Assembly (NCBI GenBank): GCA_027314645.1
Contig: DAHVAL010000002.1
Coordinates: 1-64,000, forward strand
DNA from: Nitrospirota bacterium
Lineage (GTDB): Bacteria > Nitrospirota > Leptospirillia > Leptospirillales > Leptospirillaceae
Length of the DNA: 64,000 nt
Direction of reading: 5' to 3'
Every line of letters starts with the position of its first letter. Positions within the stretch are counted from its first letter, which is position 1. A program made the translations under genes and the position numbers. Below are positions 51,025 through 59,738 of the stretch, one piece after another. The notes beneath the pieces were generated by a model. It was not told the DNA's origin. It saw nothing but the letters and a program-made list of their open reading frames with translations, and ran no database searches.

Positions 51025-52286
51025 AGATCACTGACCTGCTCCCTCCTCTCTTCCTGACCTTTATCCTGACGGTCCTTTTCAGCTTCGTGATCGGTCTGGA
51101 GCTTCACAGCTATCGTCGAAGCAACGAGGAGGATCTGGGATTCGGGACCACCCGGACGCTCACTCTGTCGGGAATTGCCGGGTTCATCTTCTCGGTCCTC
51201 GATCCCTCGAACACTCTTTTTGTGGCGGGGTTTCTCGCCCTTTCCGCGTTTCTCCTGATCAACTACTGGCAGCGGCAGGAAAAAAATCCTTCCCTGATTC
51301 CCCCGATCATGACGACCCTCACGTACGCCATGGGTCCGATTGCCATCAGGGAACCGCTCTGGTTCATCATGGTGTATGTGGTGGTCATCCTCCTGATTCT
51401 GGGGGAAAGTCATGGGATCAGAAAATTTTCCGACGCCATCACCGCCACCGAAGTCGTCACCCTGGCGAAATTTCTCATCATGGTCGGGGTCATTCTGCCA
51501 TTTCTTCCGGAACGCCCGATCGCCCCGGTCATTCCGGTCACCTATACCCAAGTCTGGCTCGCCGTCGTCATGGTTTCGGGCTTCTCCTATGTGTCCTACC
51601 TCGCCAGGACCTATTTCTTTCCCCAAAGCGGGACGCTCCTGACGGGCACCCTGGGAGGACTGTATTCAAGCACGGTGGCCACGATCGTTCTGGCCCGGAA
51701 GGAGCGGGCCCAGCACGATCCGCTCACCTCCACGGCCATCATCTTGGCCTCGACCATGTTGTACCTGCGCATGATGGTCCTCATTCTCGTCCTTGGCCCG
51801 AAGTCCATTTCTCTTCCGCTGCTTCTCCCGTTTTCCGCCTTCCTGGTCCTGTCCCTTGGAGCCGCCTGGGGATTCCACCACTTCATCCGGGTCGAAAAAA
51901 AACCCCCAGGGGAGTCCTCCCACGAGACCCATCCTCCCCATCCCCTCGAAGTCCGCACGGCGGTGATCTTCGCCGCCGCCTTTCTCCTCTTCGCCGCGCT
52001 CACCCATATGATCTTCGGTGAATTCGGGGCCGGCGGTCTTCATGCCCTCTCTTTCGCCGCCGGATTCACCGATATCACGCCGTACATCCTGTCCCTTCTT
52101 GCCGGTAACTTTTCGATTTCCAAAAGCGCCCTCGAAGGGGCGATCATCCTGGCCACCGGCTCCAACAACTTCGTCAATGGATTGTACGCCTTGATCATTA
52201 CCCGAGAGCGAACGGTCCTTCCCGCCCTTCTCTGGCTCTCCACCGCCTTTCTTTTCTCACTGGTCTACGCTTTGCTCATTCGTTAG
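51021..52286 (+). CDS. MgtC/SapB-DUF4010 membrane protein
   Basis: This protein of about 421 aa has at least ten helices. The N-terminal part resembles the MgtC/SapB domain (FSFVIGLELHSYRR, then GFGTTRTLTLSGIAGFIF), and the C-terminal half resembles DUF4010 (ATEVVTLAKFLIMVGVILPFLP). I use ATG 51021, which overlaps the ClC stop as ATGA; the track start at 51006 gives five more residues. No transporter activity can be proven from sequence. Coupling with ClC suggests a joint ion or membrane-potential role. Confidence 0.8.
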   Translation: MKITDLLPPLFLTFILTVLFSFVIGLELHSYRRSNEEDLGFGTTRTLTLSGIAGFIFSVLDPSNTLFVAGFLALSAFLLINYWQRQEKNPSLIPPIMTTLTYAMGPIAIREPLWFIMVYVVVILLILGESHGIRKFSDAITATEVVTLAKFLIMVGVILPFLPERPIAPVIPVTYTQVWLAVVMVSGFSYVSYLARTYFFPQSGTLLTGTLGGLYSSTVATIVLARKERAQHDPLTSTAIILASTMLYLRMMVLILVLGPKSISLPLLLPFSAFLVLSLGAAWGFHHFIRVEKKPPGESSHETHPPHPLEVRTAVIFAAAFLLFAALTHMIFGEFGAGGLHALSFAAGFTDITPYILSLLAGNFSISKSALEGAIILATGSNNFVNGLYALIITRERTVLPALLWLSTAFLFSLVYALLIR

Positions 52287-52387
52287 ACCACGGGGGCCAA
52301 AATTTCAAGGCGATTCACACCGAAGAGGGACTCCAGGGTCCGGGAAGGAAAACAACAGGAAATGAGCGTCTGACTTTCGAAGAGGAA

Positions 52388-52419
52388 GGGGGGTCGGCCC
52401 CGAAGACGTCCGGCCCCCC
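52388..52419. terminator. Convergent GC-rich hairpin
   Basis: GGGGGGTCGG and CCGGCCCCCC pair over 10 bp (one G-T pair) around a 12-base loop. It lies between the MgtC-like gene and the ferritin-like gene on the opposite strand. On the minus strand a T/C-rich stretch follows. It probably ends both transcripts. Confidence 0.5.
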
Positions 52420-52425
52420 GGGGCA

Positions 52426-53088
52426 TCAGGCGACGAAAGAGGCAGGGAGATCCGGCTCAAGGCCGATTTGATGGAGGATCTTCCGGGTACGATCTCGGAC
52501 CGTTTCCCATAGATCGTCCTTTTCAAGTCCAAGGTCATTCCAGTACTGCTCGAACGGGACCGGAAGGGCCTCCTCGGTCATAAGATAAATTCGCTCGAAT
52601 ATATTGAGGAGCCCTTCTCTCTGCTTGGCCTTTTCCTGAGTATTTAAACGGGAGAGCAGCCCCCTCCATTCGAGAACTCCGAAAGAGGCCTGGCGCCGTT
52701 CATCTGAGATCGGGATTCTGAGGGACTCCTGAAAAATCGGTCCGGCGGCGGTGGCCACTTTCTCCACCACAGAAATCCCGATTCCTTCGATCCCGAGTTG
52801 GAGCCCCCCAAGAAATTCATACCAGTCGAGGTGGGAGAACCACATCTTGATCACGTTTCGTTTGTCCAGAGCCAGGGTCGGCGTAAAAGGCATCCCGATG
52901 GTTTCGAGCGTCCGTTCCTGGATGGAGAAATGGACAACCTCCTCTTCGATCTGCGTCATGAGTGCGCGGCGCGCTTCGGCGGAGGGTGCGAAGGGAAGCC
53001 GGTCGCTGCAAAGCTCGAGCGCCAGAAGGTCGATATCGGCATATACCTGCAGAAGCGTTCCAGCCGCGATTCTGATCCTATCTTCCAT
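52426..53088 (-). CDS. Ferritin-like fold protein of unknown function
   Basis: This is an all-helical protein of 220 aa. QIEEEVVHFSIQE gives an ExxH pattern and SDERRQASFGVLEW gives a DExxQ-like one, as in ferritin-like di-iron proteins, but the second histidine is replaced by Gln. It follows a B12-radical SAM gene by 90 bases and shares its strand, so they may be co-transcribed. No family was recognised. A lipid oxygenase or desaturase-like role is possible but not supported by a full di-iron set. Confidence 0.6.
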   Translation of the reverse strand: MEDRIRIAAGTLLQVYADIDLLALELCSDRLPFAPSAEARRALMTQIEEEVVHFSIQERTLETIGMPFTPTLALDKRNVIKMWFSHLDWYEFLGGLQLGIEGIGISVVEKVATAAGPIFQESLRIPISDERRQASFGVLEWRGLLSRLNTQEKAKQREGLLNIFERIYLMTEEALPVPFEQYWNDLGLEKDDLWETVRDRTRKILHQIGLEPDLPASFVA

Positions 53089-53178
53089 GAAAGGGCTCCT
53101 TTCACATGGGGTTGAATGTCCGAATACGATCGAATGGTTCAGTCTGATGAACGGCGACCCAAAGGATCCGGCGGACGG

Positions 53179-54645
53179 TTACCGGTCGCGATAAACCCGG
53201 TCTTTCAAGACTCCGTAGCGGAGGAGATGCCACAGAGGCCTTTTGTATCCCAGAAAGCGGATGATCTTCTGTGTGACAGGGCGAAGGGGAGGAACAACCC
53301 CCGGGAGAATCCAGTTTCCGCGGGAAGAGGCATACCGCTCAAGGTAGGATAGCAGAAAGGACCGGACGGCGGGATCAAGATAAAACTGAGGCCTCAAAAA
53401 ATCCTTCGCCTCCTTCACAAGCCCATTTTCCATGGCCCAGTCCCCCAAGGGGGTGCCGGGATAGAGGCGGACCCCGGCCATCGCCACCACGGCCATCGGA
53501 CGGGTTTGATCGATGGTCCGGCAGGTATTTTCCACCGTGTCGGGGGTCTCCCCCGGCCCTCCGAAGACGAGGCTGTGGCATAGCGGAATCCCGACCGAAT
53601 GGCAATCCTCCGCGGCCTCAAGGATCCGGTCCCGGGAAAACCCCTTCCCCAGCGCCAAAAGGGTAGCTCCATCCGCCGAATCCGTTCCGACTTCAAGACC
53701 GTCGCATCCGGCGGCCGCCATTTTCTCAAGCAGGCTCCGGGTGAGGCCGGCGGGCGACGCGTAGGCCGACCACCGGATGCGAACATTCCTTCGGATCAAG
53801 GCGTCGGCCACGCCTTCCGCATGGGAGGCCGGGAGGTTGAAGACGCTGTCCACGAAAAAAAATGACCGGATCCCGTACCGTTCGACGATTTCCTCCACCT
53901 CGTCCGCCACGGATGCGGGATCCCTGAGCCGATGGTCCGATCCTTCGAGAACGGGATAGGTACAATATCGGCACCGGAACGCGCATCCCCTCTTGGTCTG
54001 AAGGTTCAGCATTCCGCCCCACCGCGCATAGCGTCTTGGCTCGAAGAGATCGCGGGCCGGACGCACCGATGTCCAGCTCCCCCCGGGTTTGAATGGCCTG
54101 AAAGAAGCTGTCGGGACCCCCGGCTCCCCCTGGATGGGAAAGAGCCGGGGAACAGGACCCAGGCATCGCCCCACCACCCCCGGGATGGCGTGGGGGGATT
54201 CTCCTCCCTCCAGACAGTCAAGGAGGGCGGGAAAGGCCTCCTCCGACTCGCCCGAGACCCCGTAATCGGCCTCCAGGTCCTCCAACATTTCTCCGGGCAT
54301 CAGGCTGAAGGCCGAGCCCCCTACCACGATCGGAACTTTGCCCTCCGAGGCCGCCCGGGCCCTCCGGACCAACGACCGGTAGTCCGGAAGATACCAGCGG
54401 GTCAGCGGATAGGCGGCGTTATCAAGATTGCGGAAGGAAAAGGCGATCACCGAAGGCGCACTTCGCCGCACCTTTTCCGTGAGGGCCTGCTCGGAGTCGG
54501 AGACGAAGGCAAGGTCCAGAACCTCCACCGAATGGCCCGCCTTGAGGGCGGCACCCGCTGCGTAGGCCGGCCCCAAGGGAAAAACAGGGTCCGGAAAATG
54601 TTCGCGGTTCGCAGAAATCAGGAGAAGGTTCACAAAGGCCTCCAA
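53179..54645 (-). CDS. B12-binding radical SAM protein (lipid-associated type)
   Basis: This protein has 488 aa. An N-terminal B12-binding domain (PVFPLGPAYAAGAALKAGHS, then VVGGSAFSLMPGEML) is followed by a radical SAM core with TKRGCAFRCRYCTYP (CxxxCxxC). FFVDSVFNLPASHAE and VFGGPGETPDTVE are class-typical. The start MEAFVNLLLISANREHFPDP resembles the ladderane-associated group of B12-radical SAM proteins as I remember it. No other ladderane genes are in the window. A lipid substrate is plausible but not shown. It is transcribed away from the flavin-reductase unit. Confidence 0.82.
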   Translation of the reverse strand: MEAFVNLLLISANREHFPDPVFPLGPAYAAGAALKAGHSVEVLDLAFVSDSEQALTEKVRRSAPSVIAFSFRNLDNAAYPLTRWYLPDYRSLVRRARAASEGKVPIVVGGSAFSLMPGEMLEDLEADYGVSGESEEAFPALLDCLEGGESPHAIPGVVGRCLGPVPRLFPIQGEPGVPTASFRPFKPGGSWTSVRPARDLFEPRRYARWGGMLNLQTKRGCAFRCRYCTYPVLEGSDHRLRDPASVADEVEEIVERYGIRSFFFVDSVFNLPASHAEGVADALIRRNVRIRWSAYASPAGLTRSLLEKMAAAGCDGLEVGTDSADGATLLALGKGFSRDRILEAAEDCHSVGIPLCHSLVFGGPGETPDTVENTCRTIDQTRPMAVVAMAGVRLYPGTPLGDWAMENGLVKEAKDFLRPQFYLDPAVRSFLLSYLERYASSRGNWILPGVVPPLRPVTQKIIRFLGYKRPLWHLLRYGVLKDRVYRDR

Positions 54646-54713
54646 GAAGGTTCCGGGGATAATTCAGCTTACACTTTCATTCCCATCCGTCAAGGTTTTC
54701 CTCATGACCTTCC

Positions 54714-54742
54714 TTGACAGAACATTGGGAGCGGGATATCGT
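54714..54742 (+). promoter_or_regulatory. Promoter upstream of the flavin-reductase unit
   Basis: A perfect TTGACA is followed after 17 bases by TATCGT. It gives a transcript starting near 54750, some 470 bases before the reductase gene. Confidence 0.65.
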
Positions 54743-54767
54743 TTAGTGAAATTTTAAAGATTTTTGA

Positions 54768-55208
54768 ATGTCGACGATTTTCTGGAATCCTTTTTCTGAG
54801 GTCCCCTTGGCCCTTTCGCCCGGTCGGTCGTTAAGGGAATTCCCATTGGTTCTCCACGAGATGATTCCCACTGCGCCTTTCCCTTCCCTCACGATTCGAT
54901 GGTCTCTGCGCCCAATCGACACCGCCGTGACCCCTACGCGGACCACGCGGCCCCCTCAGGGTTTTCTGCAGGACTCCTTCAACCTAGCGGTCTTGACCCG
55001 GGCTGTTCGGGAAGGGACCCTCAGGATTGTTGCGTCCAAGAATGGGGATGTCTTTCCGTTTATTGAAGGGTTCGGAATCTGGTTCCACGCCGTTTTCCCG
55101 GGTTTTTTGGCCAGCCGTCCTCTTGCTCTGAAGGCTTCCGAACCCCGGCCGAACCCCCGGTTTCTCCATAGAGGGGGGAGGCTTCCCTCCCCCCGGACCT
55201 CCGACTGA
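54768..55208 (+). CDS. Doubtful ORF in the leader of the flavin-reductase gene
   Basis: A 146-aa ORF follows the promoter and ends 10 bases before the reductase start, an operon-like spacing. There is no ribosome-binding site, and its third-base GC is mixed. I recognise no domain; the central part (DSFNLAVLTRAVREGTLRIV) looks more protein-like than the Pro/Arg-rich ends. It may be a real small gene, a degenerate one, or a long untranslated leader. Nothing else is seen in 54646-55218. Confidence 0.3.
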   Translation: MSTIFWNPFSEVPLALSPGRSLREFPLVLHEMIPTAPFPSLTIRWSLRPIDTAVTPTRTTRPPQGFLQDSFNLAVLTRAVREGTLRIVASKNGDVFPFIEGFGIWFHAVFPGFLASRPLALKASEPRPNPRFLHRGGRLPSPRTSD

Positions 55209-55218
55209 AGGACCGTTC

Positions 55219-55980
55219 ATGGAATATCGCGCCCGCCTCCTCAAAAGTACATTGGTTGCCACAGGAACCCTCTCCTTCGACCTTGAGATCGAGACCAAGG
55301 GGTTTTCCTTCAAGCCCGGTCAGGCGACCACCCTCTCCTTTGCTCCGGAAGATCCATTAACCGACAATTCCCGTATCTTTTCGATGTGCACCGCCCCCGC
55401 CGAACTTCCTTTCGTCTCTTTCGCCACCCGGCTGACTCCCGGGTCGGCGTTCAAGCAGGCCTTAACCACCGCACAACCGGGACGATCCTTCATTCTTGGG
55501 GACCCTTTTGGGGATTTCACCCTCCCGGAGGAGGGTGACATGCGGACCTTGGTCTTCCTGGCGGGAGGGATCGGAATCACCCCGTTCAGGAGCATGATTC
55601 GCCATCTCCATCGGTCAAAGGATTCCTCCCCCAAAATCGTTCTCATGACCGTCAACCGGACACGGGAAGAGACCCCATTTTTTTTCGAATATGCCGAATG
55701 GATGAAATCCGGACGGGTATTCTGGGTTCCCGTCCTGACCCAAAACGGAAACCCCTCCCCGGAATCACGCCAGGAAAAAATCGGGGAAACCATGCTCCGG
55801 ATCCAGGAAAAGACCGGTGAGAGCGCACAGTATTACCTGGCCGGCCCCCCGGCGATGGTCGACAATTTCCATCAGATGCTTCTCGGACAATTTCTGGTGT
55901 CGGAGACCCAAATTCTGGAGGACATGTTCTTCGGGTACCTTCCCCATAGCGACCAACCCAGGCCAAACGATCATTCCTGA
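55219..55980 (+). CDS. Ferredoxin/flavodoxin-type NAD(P)H reductase
   Basis: This FAD-binding reductase of 253 aa lacks its own iron-sulfur domain. SRIFSMCTAPAEL is the FAD site (RxYS-like, here RIFS), LGDPFGDFTL follows, and the NAD(P) loop is FLAGGIGITPFRSMI. YYLAGPPAMVDNFHQML near the C-terminus is typical. It would pass electrons between NAD(P)H and a ferredoxin or other partner. GAAGGA stands before the ATG. The partner is unknown; the divergent radical SAM gene could use reduced ferredoxin. Confidence 0.88.
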   Translation: MEYRARLLKSTLVATGTLSFDLEIETKGFSFKPGQATTLSFAPEDPLTDNSRIFSMCTAPAELPFVSFATRLTPGSAFKQALTTAQPGRSFILGDPFGDFTLPEEGDMRTLVFLAGGIGITPFRSMIRHLHRSKDSSPKIVLMTVNRTREETPFFFEYAEWMKSGRVFWVPVLTQNGNPSPESRQEKIGETMLRIQEKTGESAQYYLAGPPAMVDNFHQMLLGQFLVSETQILEDMFFGYLPHSDQPRPNDHS

Positions 55981-56160
55981 ACACCCCAAGGACCAATCGG
56001 GCCCTGCAGATATGAACACTCCTCCTGCCGGACAAGGGGGTCCATCGTTCCCCCCATGGAGGAGGCGAGAACACCCATTCAGGAACTCTCTTTTCGGTCC
56101 GGTCTTGACAAGATGAAAAGGGAGGAGTCACGGAGGGCTTTCCTCACGGGAGTGGACCGG

Positions 56161-56820
56161 TCATCCGGATGAGTCGGCCCGCAAATGCCCCGTCTTGACA
56201 AAAATAAGGCACCCTTCTTTTGAATACGGAGAGTGCCGGCTCATATGAGGCGAGCGGATCCAACTCCCCGACGGGTAGGCCCCGTGTTCATCCTCAAAGG
56301 TGCCGGACAGCACTAAAATTTCCTCGCCGCCAAAATGGCTGTGCGGCTGAAAGACCGTCCCTGGCTCCCACCGGACAAGCGCTGTGTTGGCTGTCCCTCC
56401 CGAATACAGCGGGAGAACGGAGAGCCCTTCGACCAGCCCCGGGGACCACGATCCTTGGGCGGTGTCGATTCCTCTGCTTTCACTGTCCTTCTCCGGAAAT
56501 TGGCCGGTCTTGGCGAAGAGAAGCGCCCCGTCCTCACCGGCGGCAAGGGAGATCTCCATGGCCCCGGAAAGTCGAAGATAAGCGCCTTTCCCCCACCGTC
56601 TGCCACCTGCGTCCACACCCCCTTCAAGTATCAGGATCTCCCGGTCAGAAGGCCAGTCCGCCAGTCCCAATGTCTCTCCGGGGGAAAGCCGCATGAATTT
56701 GGACTCCATGATTCCGGGAAGAGACTCAAGAGCGGCGATTTTGCCGTTTTGAGCCGCGACCCACCGGCGATCGTCCGGCTTCATGACGACACGGAGAGTG
56801 CGGTTGTCATTTAAGCCCAT
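56161..56820 (-). CDS. ChrR-like double cupin protein
   Basis: This 219-aa protein carries two cupin-like halves. The second has the full metal site of the ChrR type (FQPHSHFGGEEILVLSGTF, then SPHMSRHSPYS). The first half (residues 1-100) has lost the histidines. ChrR proteins act as zinc-dependent anti-sigma factors, but the N-terminal anti-sigma domain is missing here and no ECF sigma gene is near, so it may be a stand-alone sensor or enzyme. AAGGAGG precedes the ATG. It converges on the flavin-reductase gene. Confidence 0.75.
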   Translation of the reverse strand: MGLNDNRTLRVVMKPDDRRWVAAQNGKIAALESLPGIMESKFMRLSPGETLGLADWPSDREILILEGGVDAGGRRWGKGAYLRLSGAMEISLAAGEDGALLFAKTGQFPEKDSESRGIDTAQGSWSPGLVEGLSVLPLYSGGTANTALVRWEPGTVFQPHSHFGGEEILVLSGTFEDEHGAYPSGSWIRSPHMSRHSPYSKEGCLIFVKTGHLRADSSG

Positions 56821-57025
56821 TGGCCCCTCCTTCTTATTCGATCAACACATGAATGTCCCTCACATGTTCGAAGGATGTCCTCCTCCCTCAAAGATATTGA
56901 CGCGTCCATTCCGTTAAAAGGCAAAAATTCTCGGGACGCCAGAAATTTCTGACGTCCTTTTTCCATCAAAGAAGCGTGTCCCATCGAGTCTTGGCCCGAC
57001 TTTCTCCAAAATGTCAGGGGAGCGA

Positions 57026-57925
57026 CTATTCGGGAGCCGCAGAAAATGATGTTTCGTCCTTATTTCGTAGATGCTCCCAGGAAACGAGAAGCATGGCGAA
57101 AAAGAGGACGAACATCCCCAGTCCTTCGAAAGGACCGGGACGCTCCCCCAACTGGAGCCACGCCGAAAGGATGCCGACAGCTGGAGCCAAAAGGGTTCCC
57201 ATCCCCGCCACCCCGGAGGGGAGATGGTGGAGAGAGTAACTCCAAAGAAGCCAGGCCAAGGCATTGCCCGGAACGGCATTGTAAAAAAGGGCCCACCCAA
57301 GGCCTACTGTAAAATTGACATGCATGGGTTCGATACACAAGGCCAGTCCCGAGAGTACAACGCCGCCGAACAGCATTTGCCACGCGGTGGCGTCAAGCAG
57401 ATCCAGGCCGGGAGGCGCCCGCTTTTTGTGCCAGATGGCAGAGGCGGCCCAGAAAAACCCTGAAAAGAGAGCCAGAATGACCCCCTTGCCGCCGTGAATC
57501 CGCCATGGCTCAAGGATGAAAACAATCCCCAAAGCGGCCAGGCCCAGAGCTGCCCAATGAATGTTCGGGATCCTTTCCCCAAGACATAGCCAAGCAAGAA
57601 GAATCAGCCAGAGAGGCATCATGTACACCAGGATCGCCGTTTTTCCGGCCCCGCCATACTCAAGCGCCCAAAGAGTGCATCCGACAAATCCGGTGGACTG
57701 CAGAAGACCGAGAGGAAGAATGAATCCTAACGGAGGACGTCTCAGGGAGCGGTTCATTCCCTTCAGAAGGAGAAACAGAATCGCCGTTCCGCCCAGCACA
57801 CGCATGGAGGCGAAAAGAAGAGGAGGGCAATCCTTCAGCGCGGATTTCATCACAACCCAATTGTATCCCCAGATCAGGGAAAGCGCTCCGAGGCTGACAA
57901 CGGGCCAAAGAGAGGTGAAACGCAT
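57026..57925 (-). CDS. EamA/DMT-family transporter
   Basis: This full-size transporter of 299 aa has two EamA repeats and about ten helices. It starts LGALSLIWGYNWVVMKSAL, a standard opening of the family, and the second repeat includes YNAVPGNALAWLLWSYSL. Metabolite export is the usual role, but the substrate cannot be read from sequence. A 7-bp inverted repeat lies 66 bases upstream and may be its operator. Confidence 0.85.
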   Translation of the reverse strand: MRFTSLWPVVSLGALSLIWGYNWVVMKSALKDCPPLLFASMRVLGGTAILFLLLKGMNRSLRRPPLGFILPLGLLQSTGFVGCTLWALEYGGAGKTAILVYMMPLWLILLAWLCLGERIPNIHWAALGLAALGIVFILEPWRIHGGKGVILALFSGFFWAASAIWHKKRAPPGLDLLDATAWQMLFGGVVLSGLALCIEPMHVNFTVGLGWALFYNAVPGNALAWLLWSYSLHHLPSGVAGMGTLLAPAVGILSAWLQLGERPGPFEGLGMFVLFFAMLLVSWEHLRNKDETSFSAAPE

Positions 57926-57990
57926 ATACTCCTTTGGATTCTGTCTCCGAAATCAGAGGAAGAGACCGACCGGACGGATCAAGGTCTAAA

Positions 57991-58012
57991 CGGAATAAAG
58001 AGACGTATTCCG
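57991..58012. repeat. Inverted repeat upstream of the DMT transporter
   Basis: CGGAATA-N8-TATTCCG is a perfect 7-bp inverted repeat. It lies in the 302-base gap 57926-58227, upstream of the minus-strand transporter. It may be a regulator site. Nothing else gene-like is seen in that gap. Confidence 0.4.
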
Positions 58013-58227
58013 ACATTCATTTTGACAGGGTGGATTTTTCACTTCAACCGATTCCAGCGATGACGATCCTCTTTCCATTCCTTAGATGGCCGGGTTCAAG
58101 GCCGAATCTCGCACCTTTTGGAGGTTGTCCCCGGATGGCTCGGGGAGCGGGGAGGCCCCGGAAAAGACCCGGCCTTGGCGCTGGCCTCGCGTGATCCCGC
58201 ACATGCCTGGCCAATCCTTCTGAAGGG

Positions 58228-58911
58228 CTATAACGCCCTTACGCGGAGCATGGCGTTCCCCCCTCTCTGAAACTCATAGGGGACCGGAATGATCTCTGCG
58301 TCGTATCCCGCTTCAGACAGGGTGTGGAGGACGGGAGCAAGGTGTCTGGATTTTTGGGTTCCGAGTTCAAGAAGCGGAAAAATGCGGACGTCCTTTGCGA
58401 CCCGACACAACTCCCGGATTGAAGCGACATGAAATTCTTCCAAAAGCAGTGCGCTGTAAAGAAACAGAAAATGGGAACATAGTGCAAGGTCGAAGGTCTC
58501 ATCGGAAAAGGGAAGTTCCGGCAAAGAACCATCCATGTATCGGTCCTTTGACGACCCGGTTGAATAATCATCGAGAAACGCGTTCATGGCCGAAAGACGA
58601 ATTGTTTCAAGATCCTCCACCGAAGGGATGCTGTCCCACACGAACTCGCGGGTATTTTTCCTTATTTGCTCCATCACCACGGGGACAACGGCTTCGATTC
58701 GACGACGGATATCCACGGCAGAGAAGCGATAGAGCGGATCGACGGAAATGCAACCCCTTGACCTCCGGGTGAGACATGCATTGAAAGAGGAGGGACCGCC
58801 TGCACAATCGAGCACGGATTTTAAAAGCTCGTCGGGCGTGAGGGCAAACATGGAGACATATTCATCAAAGCTTCTTCCCCACGGAACAACATTGCCCAAT
58901 GTGAACCCCAT
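58228..58911 (-). CDS. SAM-dependent methyltransferase-like protein
   Basis: The 227-aa protein has a class I methyltransferase layout. A weakened SAM loop VLDCAGGPSSFNACL is followed by the acidic CISVDPLYRF and a late ELPFSDETFDLALCSHFLFLY, the usual motif IV region. The Gly-rich loop is DCAGGPSS, close to the DxGxGxG pattern but with changes. Substrate is unknown. It is downstream of tRNA-Arg on the same strand, with a perfect palindrome 57 bases before the ATG. Confidence 0.75.
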   Translation of the reverse strand: MGFTLGNVVPWGRSFDEYVSMFALTPDELLKSVLDCAGGPSSFNACLTRRSRGCISVDPLYRFSAVDIRRRIEAVVPVVMEQIRKNTREFVWDSIPSVEDLETIRLSAMNAFLDDYSTGSSKDRYMDGSLPELPFSDETFDLALCSHFLFLYSALLLEEFHVASIRELCRVAKDVRIFPLLELGTQKSRHLAPVLHTLSEAGYDAEIIPVPYEFQRGGNAMLRVRAL

Positions 58912-58967
58912 CCGCCCTCATTCCTTTCTTGATTTTCACAGCACCTTGGCCATATTCTCCTCGTCCA

Positions 58968-58985
58968 TTCGAGGGTACCCTCGAA
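58968..58985. repeat. Perfect 18-bp palindrome
   Basis: TTCGAGGGTACCCTCGAA is self-complementary without a spacer. It stands between tRNA-Arg and the methyltransferase gene. With no loop it is more likely a protein-binding site than a terminator. Confidence 0.45.
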
Positions 58986-59122
58986 CATCAAGGGTCTTGT
59001 GTCAGGGAACAGGGGCCACGTGTTTTGGATCGAAGCGCTTTCCACCGAAGAGCGAGAGAGATTCGGCCTGGAGATCGGGGCAGGAAACATGCTTTGAACG
59101 AGGAACAATTTTCTTGAGGGAG

Positions 59123-59200
59123 TGGCGCGCCTGGAGAGATTTGAACTCCCGACACTCGGAACCGGAATCCGATGCTCTATCCGGACTGAGCTACAGGCGC
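59123..59200 (-). tRNA. tRNA-Arg (anticodon CCG)
   Basis: The reverse strand gives GCGCCTG...CAGGCGC as acceptor stem, TAGCTCAGTCCGGATAGAGCA as D arm, anticodon stem TCGGA/TCCGA with loop TTCCGGT (anticodon CCG), T loop GTTCAAATC, and an encoded CCA. It reads CGG codons. Confidence 0.93.
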
Positions 59201-59221
59201 ATGGGGAAAACACGAGAAAAA

Positions 59222-59250
59222 AGAATAGACCAACCCTCTCGTTGGGTCAA
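59222..59250 (-). promoter_or_regulatory. Promoter of tRNA-Arg
   Basis: TTGACC and TATTCT are 17 bases apart, about 20 bases before the tRNA. It overlaps the 3' end of the half-size DMT gene. Confidence 0.65.
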
Positions 59251-59693
59251 GAGGGTCCTGATGCTTCTGGCCTCCTTACGCGGAGGTGGCCGGACACCGT
59301 TTTTTTTTGCCGGTCCGAAAGGGACACCATCGTCACGCCAAGACAGACGAGCAGAATGCCGATCCAGCGCACGGGCGGAATCCCTTCCCCCAGAAACAGA
59401 AGGGCGGAGAGGGGCGTCAGAATATACCCGATGGATGTGAGGGGGATGATGTAAGACAAATCCGAAACGGAAAGAAGCTCCATCAACACCCCGAAATGAA
59501 GCGCTTCGAACGCCGTACCAATCAATACCTGGGGAGACTTCAATATCGCTCCGATGAACACCAGGGAGGTAAGCGATTGGGAGGAAAAGGGAGGGGTACT
59601 CTGAAGACCGCGCTTGATCAGAATAAACCCGACCGCTTCAGAAAGAAGACCGATCAGAAGAAGAATCCAGACTTTCCGTTTGGAGAAGGTCAT
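59247..59693 (-). CDS. Second half-size DMT/EamA-like membrane protein
   Basis: This protein has about 148 aa and four helices. It shares order and residues with the protein at 30593-30961: a GFILIKRGL opening, then LSYIIPLTSIGYILTPLSALLF and RWIGILLVCLGVTMVS. I use ATG 59693; the track's TTG start adds four residues. A short Arg-rich tail follows the last helix. Two half-size members in one window could form a heterodimer, like paired SMR proteins. The substrate is unknown. Confidence 0.75.
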   Translation of the reverse strand: MTFSKRKVWILLLIGLLSEAVGFILIKRGLQSTPPFSSQSLTSLVFIGAILKSPQVLIGTAFEALHFGVLMELLSVSDLSYIIPLTSIGYILTPLSALLFLGEGIPPVRWIGILLVCLGVTMVSLSDRQKKTVSGHLRVRRPEASGPS

Positions 59694-59738
59694 GCCTCGT
59701 TCCAATATCGCAGGTTGGCGATATTTTCGGAGTATGAA

